A DNA stretch of 64,000 nucleotides from Moniliella sp. 'wahieum' (lineage: Eukaryota; Basidiomycota; Moniliellomycetes; Moniliellales; Moniliellaceae). Each line of letters begins with the position of its first letter. The stretch's first letter is position 1. The DNA lies in assembly GCA_003971905.1 (NCBI GenBank), contig RSEE01000150.1:52860-116859 (forward strand). Direction: 5' to 3'. The notes below the pieces were generated by a model, which saw only the letters and a program-made list of their open reading frames with translations, did no database searches and had not been told where the DNA came from. A program made the position numbers and the translations under genes. Below are positions 24,727-34,390 of this stretch, piece after piece.

Positions 24727-26202
24727 TGCGAGTGCCAAGGCGTTCGGTTGCAAGGTAGGTTAGGTTGGTGGGGACTCTTGCGGTCAGCGTCAAGCCTAGC
24801 GGCCAGCAATGCCGTGCTCAACGTTCAGCTTCAGCAGGTCTGGCGGGCAGCTGCTGGACCGAAGAGCACGGAAGAGACGGATGGTTATGGTGGGGTAGCC
24901 GGTAGAGGTGCTAGGGGCCGGCGGTGCTGGCCTGTCGAGGTGTGTGGGATGGCGTGTGGGGATCGGCACACGCAAGGAATGTGTGGAGCATATAAAATCG
25001 TTATAGGACAAAAGCACAGGATATTAAATTGCAGGGGTTTCTTCCTCTCTTTTCGACTAAAACGACTCTGGTCAGCCTACCTCGGCCTCCTTCGACTGCG
25101 TCTCGGCGGGGAGGGGCCTATCGCCTCGTCTGTCGTCTGCGTCATTTCATACTCGATGGCAAGCCCCCGCACAGACCCAATCTCTCCGGCCTCAGGCCAG
25201 AGGGACCTCGGGCCTCAGACGTGGGTTCGCAACCGTTGAAAAGGAGCGAATTCACATTCAATATTCAGCATCGAGTGCGCCCCAACCTGACGAAGGGTGG
25301 TTGTGTTGGGCACGGATGCAACCGATGGACGCCTGGAGCATGCAAGATGGCCAAACGCGGTTACAGGCCGCGTGCGCTGCGCCTGAGGCCTGAGTGTACT
25401 GAGTGTTCTCGAAGGAGCTGCCGGTATCGAGTATCCTCGTTTCGCGCGGCGTCACGCGTCACGTTGACAAATTGTGGCCGTCATGCATCGCGGTGCATGA
25501 TGCGTCATGCGTGAACGATGCCGCTCATCAATTTCAAATCTCATGATCCCATCGACTCGTACACTCACTACTCAGCTGGGTGCTCATAACTCAGTACTCA
25601 GTGTACGCATCAACGACATGTTCACCAAAAGCTCATGCACACGACTAGGACTAGTGATGACACTCGTGACTAACGGCGCTGGCGAACCCGGGGTATGGAG
25701 CATGTCTGCGTAGATCGTAGACTGAGAGATTCACCGTTACGCGTAGACCAGAAGACAGGGCGGCAAGGAAGATATGACTGGAGAGCGAAGAGGATGAAGG
25801 TGGTGGTCACGAAGTAGGAGAGAGAGAAGGAGACAGGAAAGAGGAGGCCGCGCGCACGGAACTCGCTGCGCCCTACAGTGCCCAAAGGCTCCTGGGGCAC
25901 ATCACTGCGTCGGATCTCTACGTCACAACCACACTTGCCCACTTGCCCACTTTCCCACTTTCCCACTTTCACGCCCCACGCTCCACCCCCAGCTCGACAG
26001 TTCCTCGCGTCCGCGGCCATCCTCGGCGGTGCTCAGGCAATGGCCGGTGGGTTGGGGTTGCTTGCTTCCCTCGCACTCGTTGGTGTCAAACTTGTGGAGG
26101 TGTGCCAGAGCAGGAAGGAGTTAAACGTACGTTCAACCTGGACGTTCCAATGTTCAACGTTCAACATTGTTAGCCAGTGGTGTAACATGTAAGTCCTGGG
26201 CC

Positions 26203-26284
26203 TGATGCATGATGCATGATGCATGATCGACAGCCTTGTCTGTGTGACCTGTGGCATGTGAGATGTGACGTGTGATACATGTGA
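26203..26284. repeat. Two adjacent heptamer arrays, ATGCATG and TGTGNNN
   Basis: At 26203-26227 there are three ATGCAT+G units. At 26243-26284 there are five 7-bp units sharing TGTG followed by three variable bases (acc, gca, aga, acg, ata), then a decayed sixth. The second array shows period 7 kept while the sequence drifts. Confidence 0.8.
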
Positions 26285-26393
26285 TACGTCAGCCTATTGC
26301 GCCGAATATCCGAACCTGGAGCCGAACGTCCGACTGGTTCTTTCGGCTCGACTCTGCCGACTACGCGCTACCGACTACCGCGATCGCTAGTCA

Positions 26394-26412
26394 AGCTAGT
26401 CACTAGTCACTT
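26394..26412. repeat. Heptamer micro-array, unit ACTAGTC
   Basis: Two and a half units of the palindrome ACTAGT plus C, preceded by a variant AGCTAGTC. Confidence 0.75.
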
Positions 26413-26720
26413 GCTTCAGCAGTAGGTGTAGCTAGCAGTCCGCAGCCGCCGGGGTGGCAGGCGGGGGTAGCGGGTATTAGCGCTAAGCTTGGGACTTGGC
26501 CGCCTTCAATATTCAAGTGTCTGATGTGCAACACCTATTGAGTCGAGTCCCCCCAACAGTCGACGGCGTACTGCTCGCAGCGTAGGGTCACTAGGTCACT
26601 AGTTTCTGGTGCTTCTCAACACGCCGCATTGCTTGCTTGCGGGCTGAAACTGGTCTAGAACAGATCTCAGAATCTCAGAATATCAGAATCTCAGAACTCG
26701 GAGGGATCGGCACAGGAGAG

Positions 26721-26750
26721 AAGCTTATTGAAGCTTGAAGCTTGAAGCTT
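26721..26750. repeat. Heptamer micro-array, unit AAGCTTG
   Basis: Three units of AAGCTT plus G, preceded by one AAGCTTATTG copy. Matching AAGCTT+G or +C arrays recur at 48167-48192, 50808-50830 and 51393-51419. Confidence 0.85.
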
Positions 26751-26814
26751 AAAGAGGGATACTGATATTCGGCCTGGACGACCACTACTAATAGCATATA
26801 TGACAATGCATAAG

Positions 26815-26856
26815 CGGTAACCGGTAACCTGTAACCAGGGTAACCGGTAACCGGGG
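26815..26856. repeat. Heptamer micro-array, unit GGTAACC
   Basis: Five or six copies of GGTAACC, a 7-bp odd palindrome, two of them spaced by extra bases. Confidence 0.85.
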
Positions 26857-26936
26857 TAAGCCACAACCTCCGCCCTCTCCACGGCCATGCAACCAAGCCG
26901 ACAGAAGGTGCGGACGTTTTTCCCCACCGTCAGAGT

Positions 26937-26954
26937 TAAACGTTAAACGTTAAC
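26937..26954. repeat. Heptamer micro-array, unit AACGTTA
   Basis: Two and a half units of AACGTT plus A. Related AACGTT+G units occur at 42208-42226 and AACGTT+C units near 26155. Confidence 0.75.
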
Positions 26955-27049
26955 TGCAGTATATATAGTGCAGGCGCAAAGGACCGACGGAGTGCATTGT
27001 ATAGTAGCCTGCCATCATTAATCATTCTCACCACGACCTGGGTCAAGTT

Positions 27050-27496
27050 TCATCGTTGCTCCCGCAATATGAGGTTCCTCAGTTCCTTCGTGGCAGCGCC
27101 CTTTGTCGGGATCGTTTTAGTGAAGATGTATCGCGTCAAGTCATCAACGGCGAGGAGTGCGTAGCCGTGCCCCATGCTGGTTGCCCGTGGAAGGTCTACT
27201 AGTACATCAACGTGGAGGATCTCGAACGGTCTTTGGGATCGGAGGCGATCCCGCCTCGGGTGGGGTGATGCTGTCGCTAGTGCCACCGCGCAAGCTGGGC
27301 AGACCCACTCCGAGCGACGGAGGGAGATAGCATGTTGGCTGTGATGCAAAGGCCTGCAGGTTCTGACGGTATAAGCCAGGGGAGGAGATCGATGGCTACA
27401 TGGTTCAGGCGTTTGTGGGCTTTGGAGACTTGGTCCAGGGCCACGGATCCCTAACACTACCCTGTAGCTCTTCGCTCTGTCCACGCTTACTAGCAA
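27050..27496 (-). mobile_element. Ty1/copia-like retrotransposon fragment (GAG-pre-integrase / integrase)
   Basis: The minus strand encodes, over two frames, HKRLNHVAIDLL (the copia pre-integrase H-x-RL-x-H element), then CPACAVA, RPFEILHVDVLVDLP, YALLAVDDLTRYIFTKTIP and KELRNLIL. PFEILHVDV and DDLTRYIF are the first part of an integrase core, where the first catalytic Asp is expected. The C-terminal half of integrase, reverse transcriptase and any LTR are absent, and stops interrupt the alternative frame. It is a dead 450-bp fragment in a gene-free stretch. A Ty3/gypsy origin is possible but fits less well. Confidence 0.55.
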
Positions 27497-27609
27497 GTGG
27501 GATAGAATGTTTAGGCGCCAAGGGGAAATTATAACAAGGTGCCAGACTATAGTACGTAGTCACAAGTGAATTGAGAAGCGCCCTCTATTGGTGCAGCAGA
27601 TCCTCAGCG

Positions 27610-28330
27610 CCCCCACCTAAGAACTCTCCTGGTCCGCGTATGCTGCAATGGCCACATGACACGTGTCGGCGTCCACACTAGTAGGTCGCTATTGTGCAAG
27701 TGCGGTGTCATGTCCTCGCTGGAGCACATCATGTATTGCACCCGCTCCCAGGCCAATTTTTGGTGCGTTGCATGACGCAGTGCGGGAGCCCATTCTCCAG
27801 CTCCTACGCTCATCCCCGACACCCATGTCCACAACGAACCAATGGTGGAGGACGAGGATGGCAGGAGACAGAGGACACAGCGCACCGACTACCGCGTGAT
27901 GGGGCCGGGAGCACTCGGAGGATCAGGAATGGAGATTGACCACACGCTGCGCGACACGGGATCACTGGGGCGCAGAGGGCGTTCCGGAGGGTGGTGCATG
28001 AGAGCACCGCAACCCCCGTGGAACGCCGGGAGAAGGAGCTGCTTCGGATGCTTGAACAAGCAGAATGCGACAACAACGCCAAGTACCTTAGGCAAGAGCC
28101 CGTTTTTCCCCCTGGTTTTGACGACGCGAGGATACTACGGCACCAAGCCGCCGGGCAAGTTGTTTGCGCATTGGAAGGAGTTGGCTACTAAGTCTCAGTG
28201 GAAATGGTTCCTCGCTCGGATGTCAACCACGTTCCTCCGTGTCCACGCGCGCTTCCTAGGGTACGGGACCGGATGGCGTGAGCCGGAGGGTCCTGATATC
28301 TTGGCGATCCCCCTGGTTCCTTGACCCTGG
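27610..28330 (+). mobile_element. Possible LINE-type retrotransposon 3' end, decayed
   Basis: One frame around 27625-27774 reads LLVRVCCNGHMTRVGVH followed by CKCGVMSSLEHIMYC. It resembles the C-terminus of non-LTR reverse transcriptase proteins (a conserved L-x-x-R-x-x-x-GH motif followed by C-x-CG..EH-x-x-x-x-C). Downstream frames (ESTATPVERREKELLRMLEQ; PGKLFAHWKELATKSQWKWF) are coding-like but unrecognised. A 16-bp exact direct repeat, CTAGTAGGTCGCTATT, lies at 27678-27693 and 28434-28449. No polymerase domain remains. This is a tentative assignment. Confidence 0.35.
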
Positions 28331-28629
28331 TGGCGCCCCCAAGTAACCCCGCAAGATGAACGGATAACGGTTAGGTTTAGACGTAGCGTTGCCCCTGTCC
28401 CAGCCTTAAGCTCTGCCAATGAAATGGACGTATCTAGTAGGTCGCTATTATGAAGCTTGAAGAAACAAAGGAATGTAAATTCAAGTGAATCACAAAAGTG
28501 GCTCGCCATTCCTGGCTCCCCAGCTCCGCCCTGCTTCCGAGCTGCTCCTGTAGAAACCCAGAACGGCGTTCAGAATTGGGATGCGAGTGACGTTGTAATC
28601 GTTGCGCATTTTCAGTCATCATTAATCAT

Positions 28630-30551
28630 TTAATCTTCATTCAAAGACTGTTTGCCGGCGAACTTGGACTTGCTCCTCAAGTATGGGCCATAGTGGTAGA
28701 GGAGCATCAAAAGCGGCGAGCACAAGCAAGTAAGGCCACCGAGTAACGAAACACCTCCTCCGATGCCTAAGTTGATGAAGAGTGGGCGACCTGCCATCAC
28801 GAAACCGGCCGCTAATGAGGATCGGCAAAAGTCGTTGGCGGCGAGTAGAGAGGCTGCGTACTTGGGTACAAAAGTGGGACGTACAGCAGCATGCACTGTA
28901 GGAACAGGTAGAATCCTAGAGCGTAGATGCCGACGCCCACTAGACTAGCCATCCAATGCACTGCGGGGCGCGAGGTCCATGCAAACAAAAACAGGCCGAT
29001 CGGCATCAGGAGCTCGCACCAATCGCAGGGTCCAGGCGCGCCTCGAGAGGAGAAGACCGTTCTTGTGTATCTTGGGCTCAACGTAGTAATAGATGTAGTA
29101 GATGTAGCCCGCAGCGCCCATTATCGTCGTGACAACGACGCAGAGGTAGGTGAGTCCCGTCTCGCCTAGATTGAAGTCGTACACACGGGGTAGATTAGCG
29201 GGAAGCTCTCAAAGAAACTCTGTGAAACATCGCGGCAGGAGGGGGAACAAGCAGAAGATGATCCTGGGTCAGCGGGATGGTTTTGCTCTTCACAATCCTT
29301 TCTCCTTGAACACAGTAGGACTTACGTAGTAGATAGCGTAGACCAGCGAAACATAAGCGTTCACGAAACCGGTACCAGGGTCGAGGACAGATATCTGGAC
29401 CGGGCGGATAAGCGTTGTCAAGGATAATCGCCTGCAACGACAGCTGCTGCTGCTCAATCTCGCCCATAGAGCGCAGGTTTTTATACCGCGTAACGTTTCG
29501 GATTCTTTGGGCGCGGCGGAGAAGGATATTGGCATGACTAGTCTCGGGCAAAAGGAAGATCATGACGATCAGGACTGGCCCAGAAATCCACGTCTGAATC
29601 CACATGGGCCACCGCCACGTCTTTGCGGATGCGGCAAGCCACCCATCACTGGTCCCAACGCCGGTCCCATACTTGCCCCAGCGACCCAGAAAGAAATTGC
29701 ATATGGAAACTTGACGATGGTGAACATGTCCTGCAGCGTCGCGCCTCCCGTAGCCAGGGCAGGCGAGCCGACAAAGCCGGCGAGGAAAACGGAGCGTAAG
29801 CAACCCACCAAAGTTGGGCGCAACTGCGGTGCCGATGGTGAACGCGATGTGCATGACGAAGGTGATGATGTAAATCCAGTTGCGGCCCAGCGAGGGGATT
29901 TCGGAGAGAGGCGAAAGAGCATAGCGCCGGCACCGTCTGGATGCAGGATGAAAAGGGAAGACCAGGTCAATATGGAAATTCGTCATGATGCGGAGGACGC
30001 GTGTGCATCAATCAATGAATCCAGTACTTACATCCCAACACAAAAAGGGCCAGACCCACATTGGCGGCGCTTTCGGAGACGCCATCCTCCTTCATCACTC
30101 CTATAATCGATGGGGTGTAGATGGCGGACCCGGTAGACGGTGAAAGTGTACAGGCAGATGATGCAGGTGACAACTGATTTTTCGGTCGTACTCCAGTTGT
30201 ACGGGTTGGCCGGGTCGTTGGGGCCGTACCAAGTAACCAAGTTATTGGCACTGGTACACAGCTTTTCGTCCGAGGCGGTAGATTCGGAACTGGGCTGTTG
30301 GGTGGGAGAGTGCAAAGAGGTCGTTGAGGCAGGGTATTCGCAGCCCAGCGGGCGGCCCATACCAACCACAAGGATGAATCAGTACCATCGGGCTCGGCAA
30401 AAGATGTGTCGGCAGTGTATGTGGAAACCACATTGAGCGCGTCCATGCGTTCGATAGACCCACAATCAGCTTGCTGCTCGGGGTGTGGAAACAGCTTGCC
30501 GCGGCTGAGCACGCGTAGAGTCTGGCCAAAGGGCGTATCGCCGATGAGCAT
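28630..30551 (-). CDS. FLR1-like MFS multidrug transporter (DHA1)
   Basis: Probable plasma-membrane drug:H+ antiporter of the Flr1/caffeine-resistance type. ATG 30551 opens [19 protein letters not shown], the N-terminal D-x-x-x-GQ-x-x-R-x-x-x-x-G element of that group. Then come [16 protein letters not shown] (the DP-x-NP-x-NW element before helix 1), [26 protein letters not shown] (motif A region), [18 protein letters not shown], a central loop [18 protein letters not shown], and C-terminal helices up to [14 protein letters not shown] at 28630. About 12 membrane segments are present. Frame changes near 30420, 30130, 30015, 29900, 29600, 29400, 29210, 29050 and 28870 are indels or unplaced introns. 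A candidate intron with a GTAAGT-like start lies near 29320-29250. It is the third drug-type or organic-anion transporter in the window. Family confident, substrate unknown. Confidence 0.8.
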
Positions 30552-32991
30552 GATACTGGAGACGGGGGTTGCGGGACAGAGAGAAGTCCTTTTGGGAGGG
30601 ATACTGCGGTTCTTTGGAGCGGATCTGAAACGGGGGATGGAAAAGGACGTATGGGCGTTCTGGGATGCGGTAATGAGTGTCGGTGGGAGGGACTGGAGAT
30701 GGCATGCTTCGATCCAACGTAGGTATGTCAGCTCGACCCCGCACACGGCGGATGCAGCCTTTCGTCGACTTGGCCTCGAACGAGACCTAAGGCCCTAAAC
30801 CCTAAACACGCCCCGCGTGCCATCGATTGCCCAGGCCGACTGGGAGTCAACCGTAAGCAGCACATCGTTGTGAAAGCATCCAGCTCCCCGCTGGCAATGG
30901 GACTGAAGGACTTTGTACACCAATTAATTCTCCCGAAGCGTGCTCCAAGCATCTGTTCGATTTCTCAATTGGAGTGTGGGGCCGGCTACTTGGTCCCCGA
31001 GGTTGCTGTCGGGCATCGAGTACGGTTGTGTGGCTGCTAGCTGCGGGGTATATACACCAGGTACGGTTGTGTGGCTACCAGCTGCGGGGTATTATCAAGT
31101 ACGTATGTGTGACTGTGCTACAAAAACCCCACTTGGAAGCTATACCGACGTCCTGAGGCAACAGCTACTGTCACATGTCACATGTCACGCGTCACGGGCG
31201 AACTCGGGTTAGGCGGAGTTTACGCGCACCTTTCGCCTTCCTAACTCCGTCCCAGGTTTTGGTCAGTGGGTCAGATTCGATCTGATCGATGATCCATGAT
31301 CCATTTTAGCTGACGCTGAGGGCCATGCGCTCTACCCAATAATACAGCGCGCCCTCAGGCCTCAAGATTCAATATTCAATTCAGTTCCAACGCGGTTTAA
31401 GTCTACGTATCCGCGCGAGAACAGTCGCCTCCCACCCAGTGAATTGACAACCCCAGTTTCCTGGTTCTCCGCGTTTCCATTGTCCTTGCGATGCTATAGT
31501 AGCCCTGTGCCCGTTGATCCGACCTCTGACTCTCTGCGTTGCGCTTTTTGTGGCAACCGCAACAGTCGTCGCCCCATGCCTGTTTACCTTATACCTTTCT
31601 ACTACGCTGTCCGTGCGGCAGTCTTGCCTGTGTCTTCCCTGTTTTCGCCTGTTCTCCGTTCTTCCTCTTCTGCCTTGTTCCCTTTTAATCCCTGTCTGTC
31701 AGCAATGGTTCGTGGCTTTCCCCCCACGGTCCTTGGCGTCTCCCCTACTCTCCTCGCCAATTGATCAACCCGCTGCAGTACAGGCAGCCCTCCTGTTGTT
31801 GGTTGCTCCTCCAGCCCCCGTCATCAGCTCGCAGCTCCCCCAGCCAAGTCCAGCCCCGTTTAGCGGCGTGTGATCGCGCCTACAGCCACACCGTCCCCAG
31901 TCTCAGTCCAGCTCCAATCCGGCTGCGTAGGTCCTCTCCGCTGCCTCCTCCCTGTCCTCGAGCCCGGCGGCGCACGCCCGTGATAGCTACAGGCCGAGCG
32001 TGACCGAGCATGGCCGAGCATGGCCGAGCATGGCCGACGAAGACCGAGAGGTGATGTGACCGGATCCCGATGCCAAACAAAGCGAGACGCCAAGTAAGAA
32101 CAGGAGGTCTTGCTGATGGGCGATAAGGAGTAGCGGAGATGGAGGAGGAGAGGAGTGGAAGGGAAGGAAGACTAAGAGCTACGTCTGCCGGGGCTTCTAG
32201 AAGGAGGCACGTCGGACAGCCACACTTCCCTTGAACGGAGCTAGGAGTTAGCTGCTGATGGATGGAAGTGGCTGGGAGCGCCAGAGTCCGGCTATGCCCT
32301 TGGCACACTGCGCAAGTGTCCCAACAGAGGACCGACGGAGACGGAGGACGGCCAGAGAGACAAACGTGGCAACGGTGGCCAGAGAGAGGCATGGGGGACC
32401 CTGAGCAACCGGATGCACACTTACTATCCAGCCTCCTGGTATACATTGACCCCCCTGGCATGTCGACAAACCCGTGGGCCCGCGTGCACCAGCGTCCCCC
32501 ACTGAGCCGCCCAAAAACCCAAGCCTCTGGTAATAGCCTATGTCTCCCAGAAAGTCAGATGGACAACAGAGCTGAAAATGATAGTGGTTCAAAGACACGA
32601 TGCGGGCTACTTATAAGGCTCAGGAGAGGAAGAGAAGAAAGATGAAGAATTGACTCGGCCGCTGGGCCAGTCTGAGATGTGAGGCCTGATCGAATCCAAT
32701 CGAATGCGGGTTCAGCACCTTTGATGTGTGCGAGGGGACGAAAGGTCAATGCGGCTCAGAGCAGTGATTGGCCCTCGGACCGCCCAGTCACATCCTGCCA
32801 CGTCACTGTCGTGTTAAAGTACCTTGTGTCGTACCCTCCTCTTTGTCAAAGTAAGCAGCCCCGGGATCCGGGTGACAAAGTCGCCTGGCAGATACGACGA
32901 AAAAATTAGACTGGGTGGAGAGATCATCCGTTTCACTGAATGTATAAAGTCTACTACTATATAGAGACTGTGGACTGAATCTGTGGAGACG
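30552..32991. other. Intergenic, nothing recognised
   Basis: Two CCCTAAA units, a telomere-like heptamer, lie at 30793-30806. Tandem CGGTTGTGTGGCT copies lie at 31023-31076. A heptamer array ACATGT+C, ACATGT+C, ACGCGT+C lies at 31170-31196. A pyrimidine-rich stretch at 31440-31860 looks like transcript leader sequence, and a 10-bp repeat GAGCATGGCC (three copies) lies at 32008-32036. Minus-strand frames at 32598-31880 are Cys-rich (SGHRCHVCL, CWDTCAVCQ) but match no zinc-binding family I know. Confidence 0.45.
31170..31196. repeat. Mixed heptamer array ACATGTC / ACGCGTC
   Basis: Two ACATGT+C units run directly into ACGCGT+C. Different palindromes share one 7-bp register, which indicates that the period, not the sequence, is what is kept. 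Confidence 0.8.
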
Positions 32992-33732
32992 GTAAGTAAC
33001 CCATTGGCATGGATACAATCGTGGTCAGGCTGGTTGGCAACGCCCTTGATTGCTCCTTCGTTCATCACCATATATACTACTAAACGATCTACTAACAAAT
33101 AACACATCGTTCAGATCCCAGAGAGCCTGCATCGCATCTCCGCGCAGGCTAAACGATCCAGAGCCTGGTAACGCTCAGCAAAAAAGCTATTTGAATGAGA
33201 GGTGTGCTAACCAACAAACCCCTAAACCATCTACTAACAAATAACTAGCGTCCAGTTGCCCGAGAGCATGCACCGTATCGTCGAGACAACGGAAGGCGCA
33301 CAACTGCAGCCTTTCAGGCTGATTTCGTGCGTCATAGTTTCCAGTCTACTTTCGCAGCCTCTCTCACCAAGAGCTCACTGCCGCCAAGCGGTGCGTACTG
33401 GCCCCGCTCTTCATGCGTTGCTCTCCTCGCAATATGGCCACAATAACTGCTTCACCCGTTCTCATCAGCGCTTCTCTGTTGCTACGCACCGAACGGCATT
33501 GACTTCCAGAGGGAATGGGACGTGCCTTACACGTCACAGCTTCCTTGACTCATCTGCCCTGTGCACAGTCTTGCTCAACCGGAGTCTGAACAGCAGCAAC
33601 CGCTGCAGTGGCATTTGCAGTGCCATCACTGTCTCTTTGTCCGATCAAAAGTACGTCCCCACTGCCCTTTGTAGTCCAGCGGGTCATCTGCCTTTTTTCA
33701 CTCATCGCCCCGCAAGCTATCTACTGGGCTGA
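32992..33732 (+). other. Putative spliced locus with tandemly duplicated exon
   Basis: GTAAGT at 32992 and a CAG at 33114 preceded by TACTAAC (33091) define a candidate 123-nt intron. The next exon begins IPESLHRIS. GTAACG at 33168 and CAG at 33255, again preceded by CTACTAACAAATAAC (33232-33246), define a second, 88-nt intron. The following exon begins LPESMHRIVETTEG. The two exon starts are related at DNA and protein level and have the same phase, and they share identical 15-bp branch-site segments. This suggests an internal duplication of intron end plus exon. The frame then stays open to 33732 but I recognise no domain. A gene is plausible, not proven. Confidence 0.35.
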
Positions 33733-34390
33733 GAGTGCATGGGAGAATTTCGAGGCCATTGCGGACACGCATCATCCGCAAGGTTACCGTGCGACCAGTG
33801 TAACAATTCACCCTTCACCATCACATTGCCGGAACCCGGGCATAAATAACAGACGAGGAGGATGCACGGGACATCGAAGGCACTGCAGTCAATCTCGTTG
33901 GCGCAGAGGGCACAGATGGCGAGGACGACGACGACCGCACAGACGACTCTGAGACTGAAGAGTGATTTGGCGGCTATACATTCCAAAGATCTCTCAATGG
34001 CAAGCCCCCAAGTCCATATTGACCCATCGCGATGCAAAAAAGTACCTTCGAAGACGATTGCACTGCATTCGATGTGGTACTAGAATGAGTAGTAGTATAA
34101 AATGTAATACCAAAAGTAACCCAGGGAGAGCGAGCATAGGAGGATCAGATTCGTCAGATGCGTCGCCCATGGGCACGTCAATCACGTTTCTGACGTTCAA
34201 GGGGGTGACGTCGGCGACATATCTGACGTTCAAGGGGATGACATCGAGGACATAACTGACCTGCAAGGGGATGACATCGGGTGACATCGACGACGTCACT
34301 GACCTGCAGCGCGCTGACAGAATTGCCTCTCCCAGGGCAAATTACTCTGACATTTTCAAGGCATTTTATATCATAAACATAAATGATGTC
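33733..34390 (+). other. Acidic coding-like stretch with 33-bp tandem repeat
   Basis: One frame at 33846-33965 reads TDEEDARDIEGTAVNLVG then EGTDGEDDDDRTDDSETEE before a stop. At 34189-34254 two 33-bp units encode SDVQGGDVGDI and SDVQGDDIEDI, followed by TDLQGDDIG and, after a frame change, DDVTDLQRAD. A repeat period divisible by three and strongly acidic content suggest a former or present coding region, possibly downstream of the duplicated exon locus. No family is recognised. Confidence 0.35.

Larger units (their letters stand above)
24727..27048. other. Intergenic, repeat-rich
   Basis: No gene is recognised. A short plus-strand hydrophobic frame near 26000-26130 (AAILGGAQAMAGGLGLLA) ends at a GTACGT and could be an exon; this is weak. 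The stretch is dense in short tandem repeats: ACGCGT+C at 25449-25464, CTCAGTA units near 25590, an 8-bp CCCACTTT array at 25936-25973, and a cluster of heptamer arrays at 26150-26954 listed separately. Confidence 0.5.

Noticed and set aside
26203..26227. CRISPR-like or iteron-type repeat
   Set aside because: Units are 7 bp, directly abutting, without spacers; the genome is eukaryotic with spliceosomal introns.
31880..32598. Cys-rich minus-strand frames as a zinc-finger or integrase HHCC domain
   Set aside because: Cys and His spacing does not match a known pattern and the frames overlap each other without conserved flanks.
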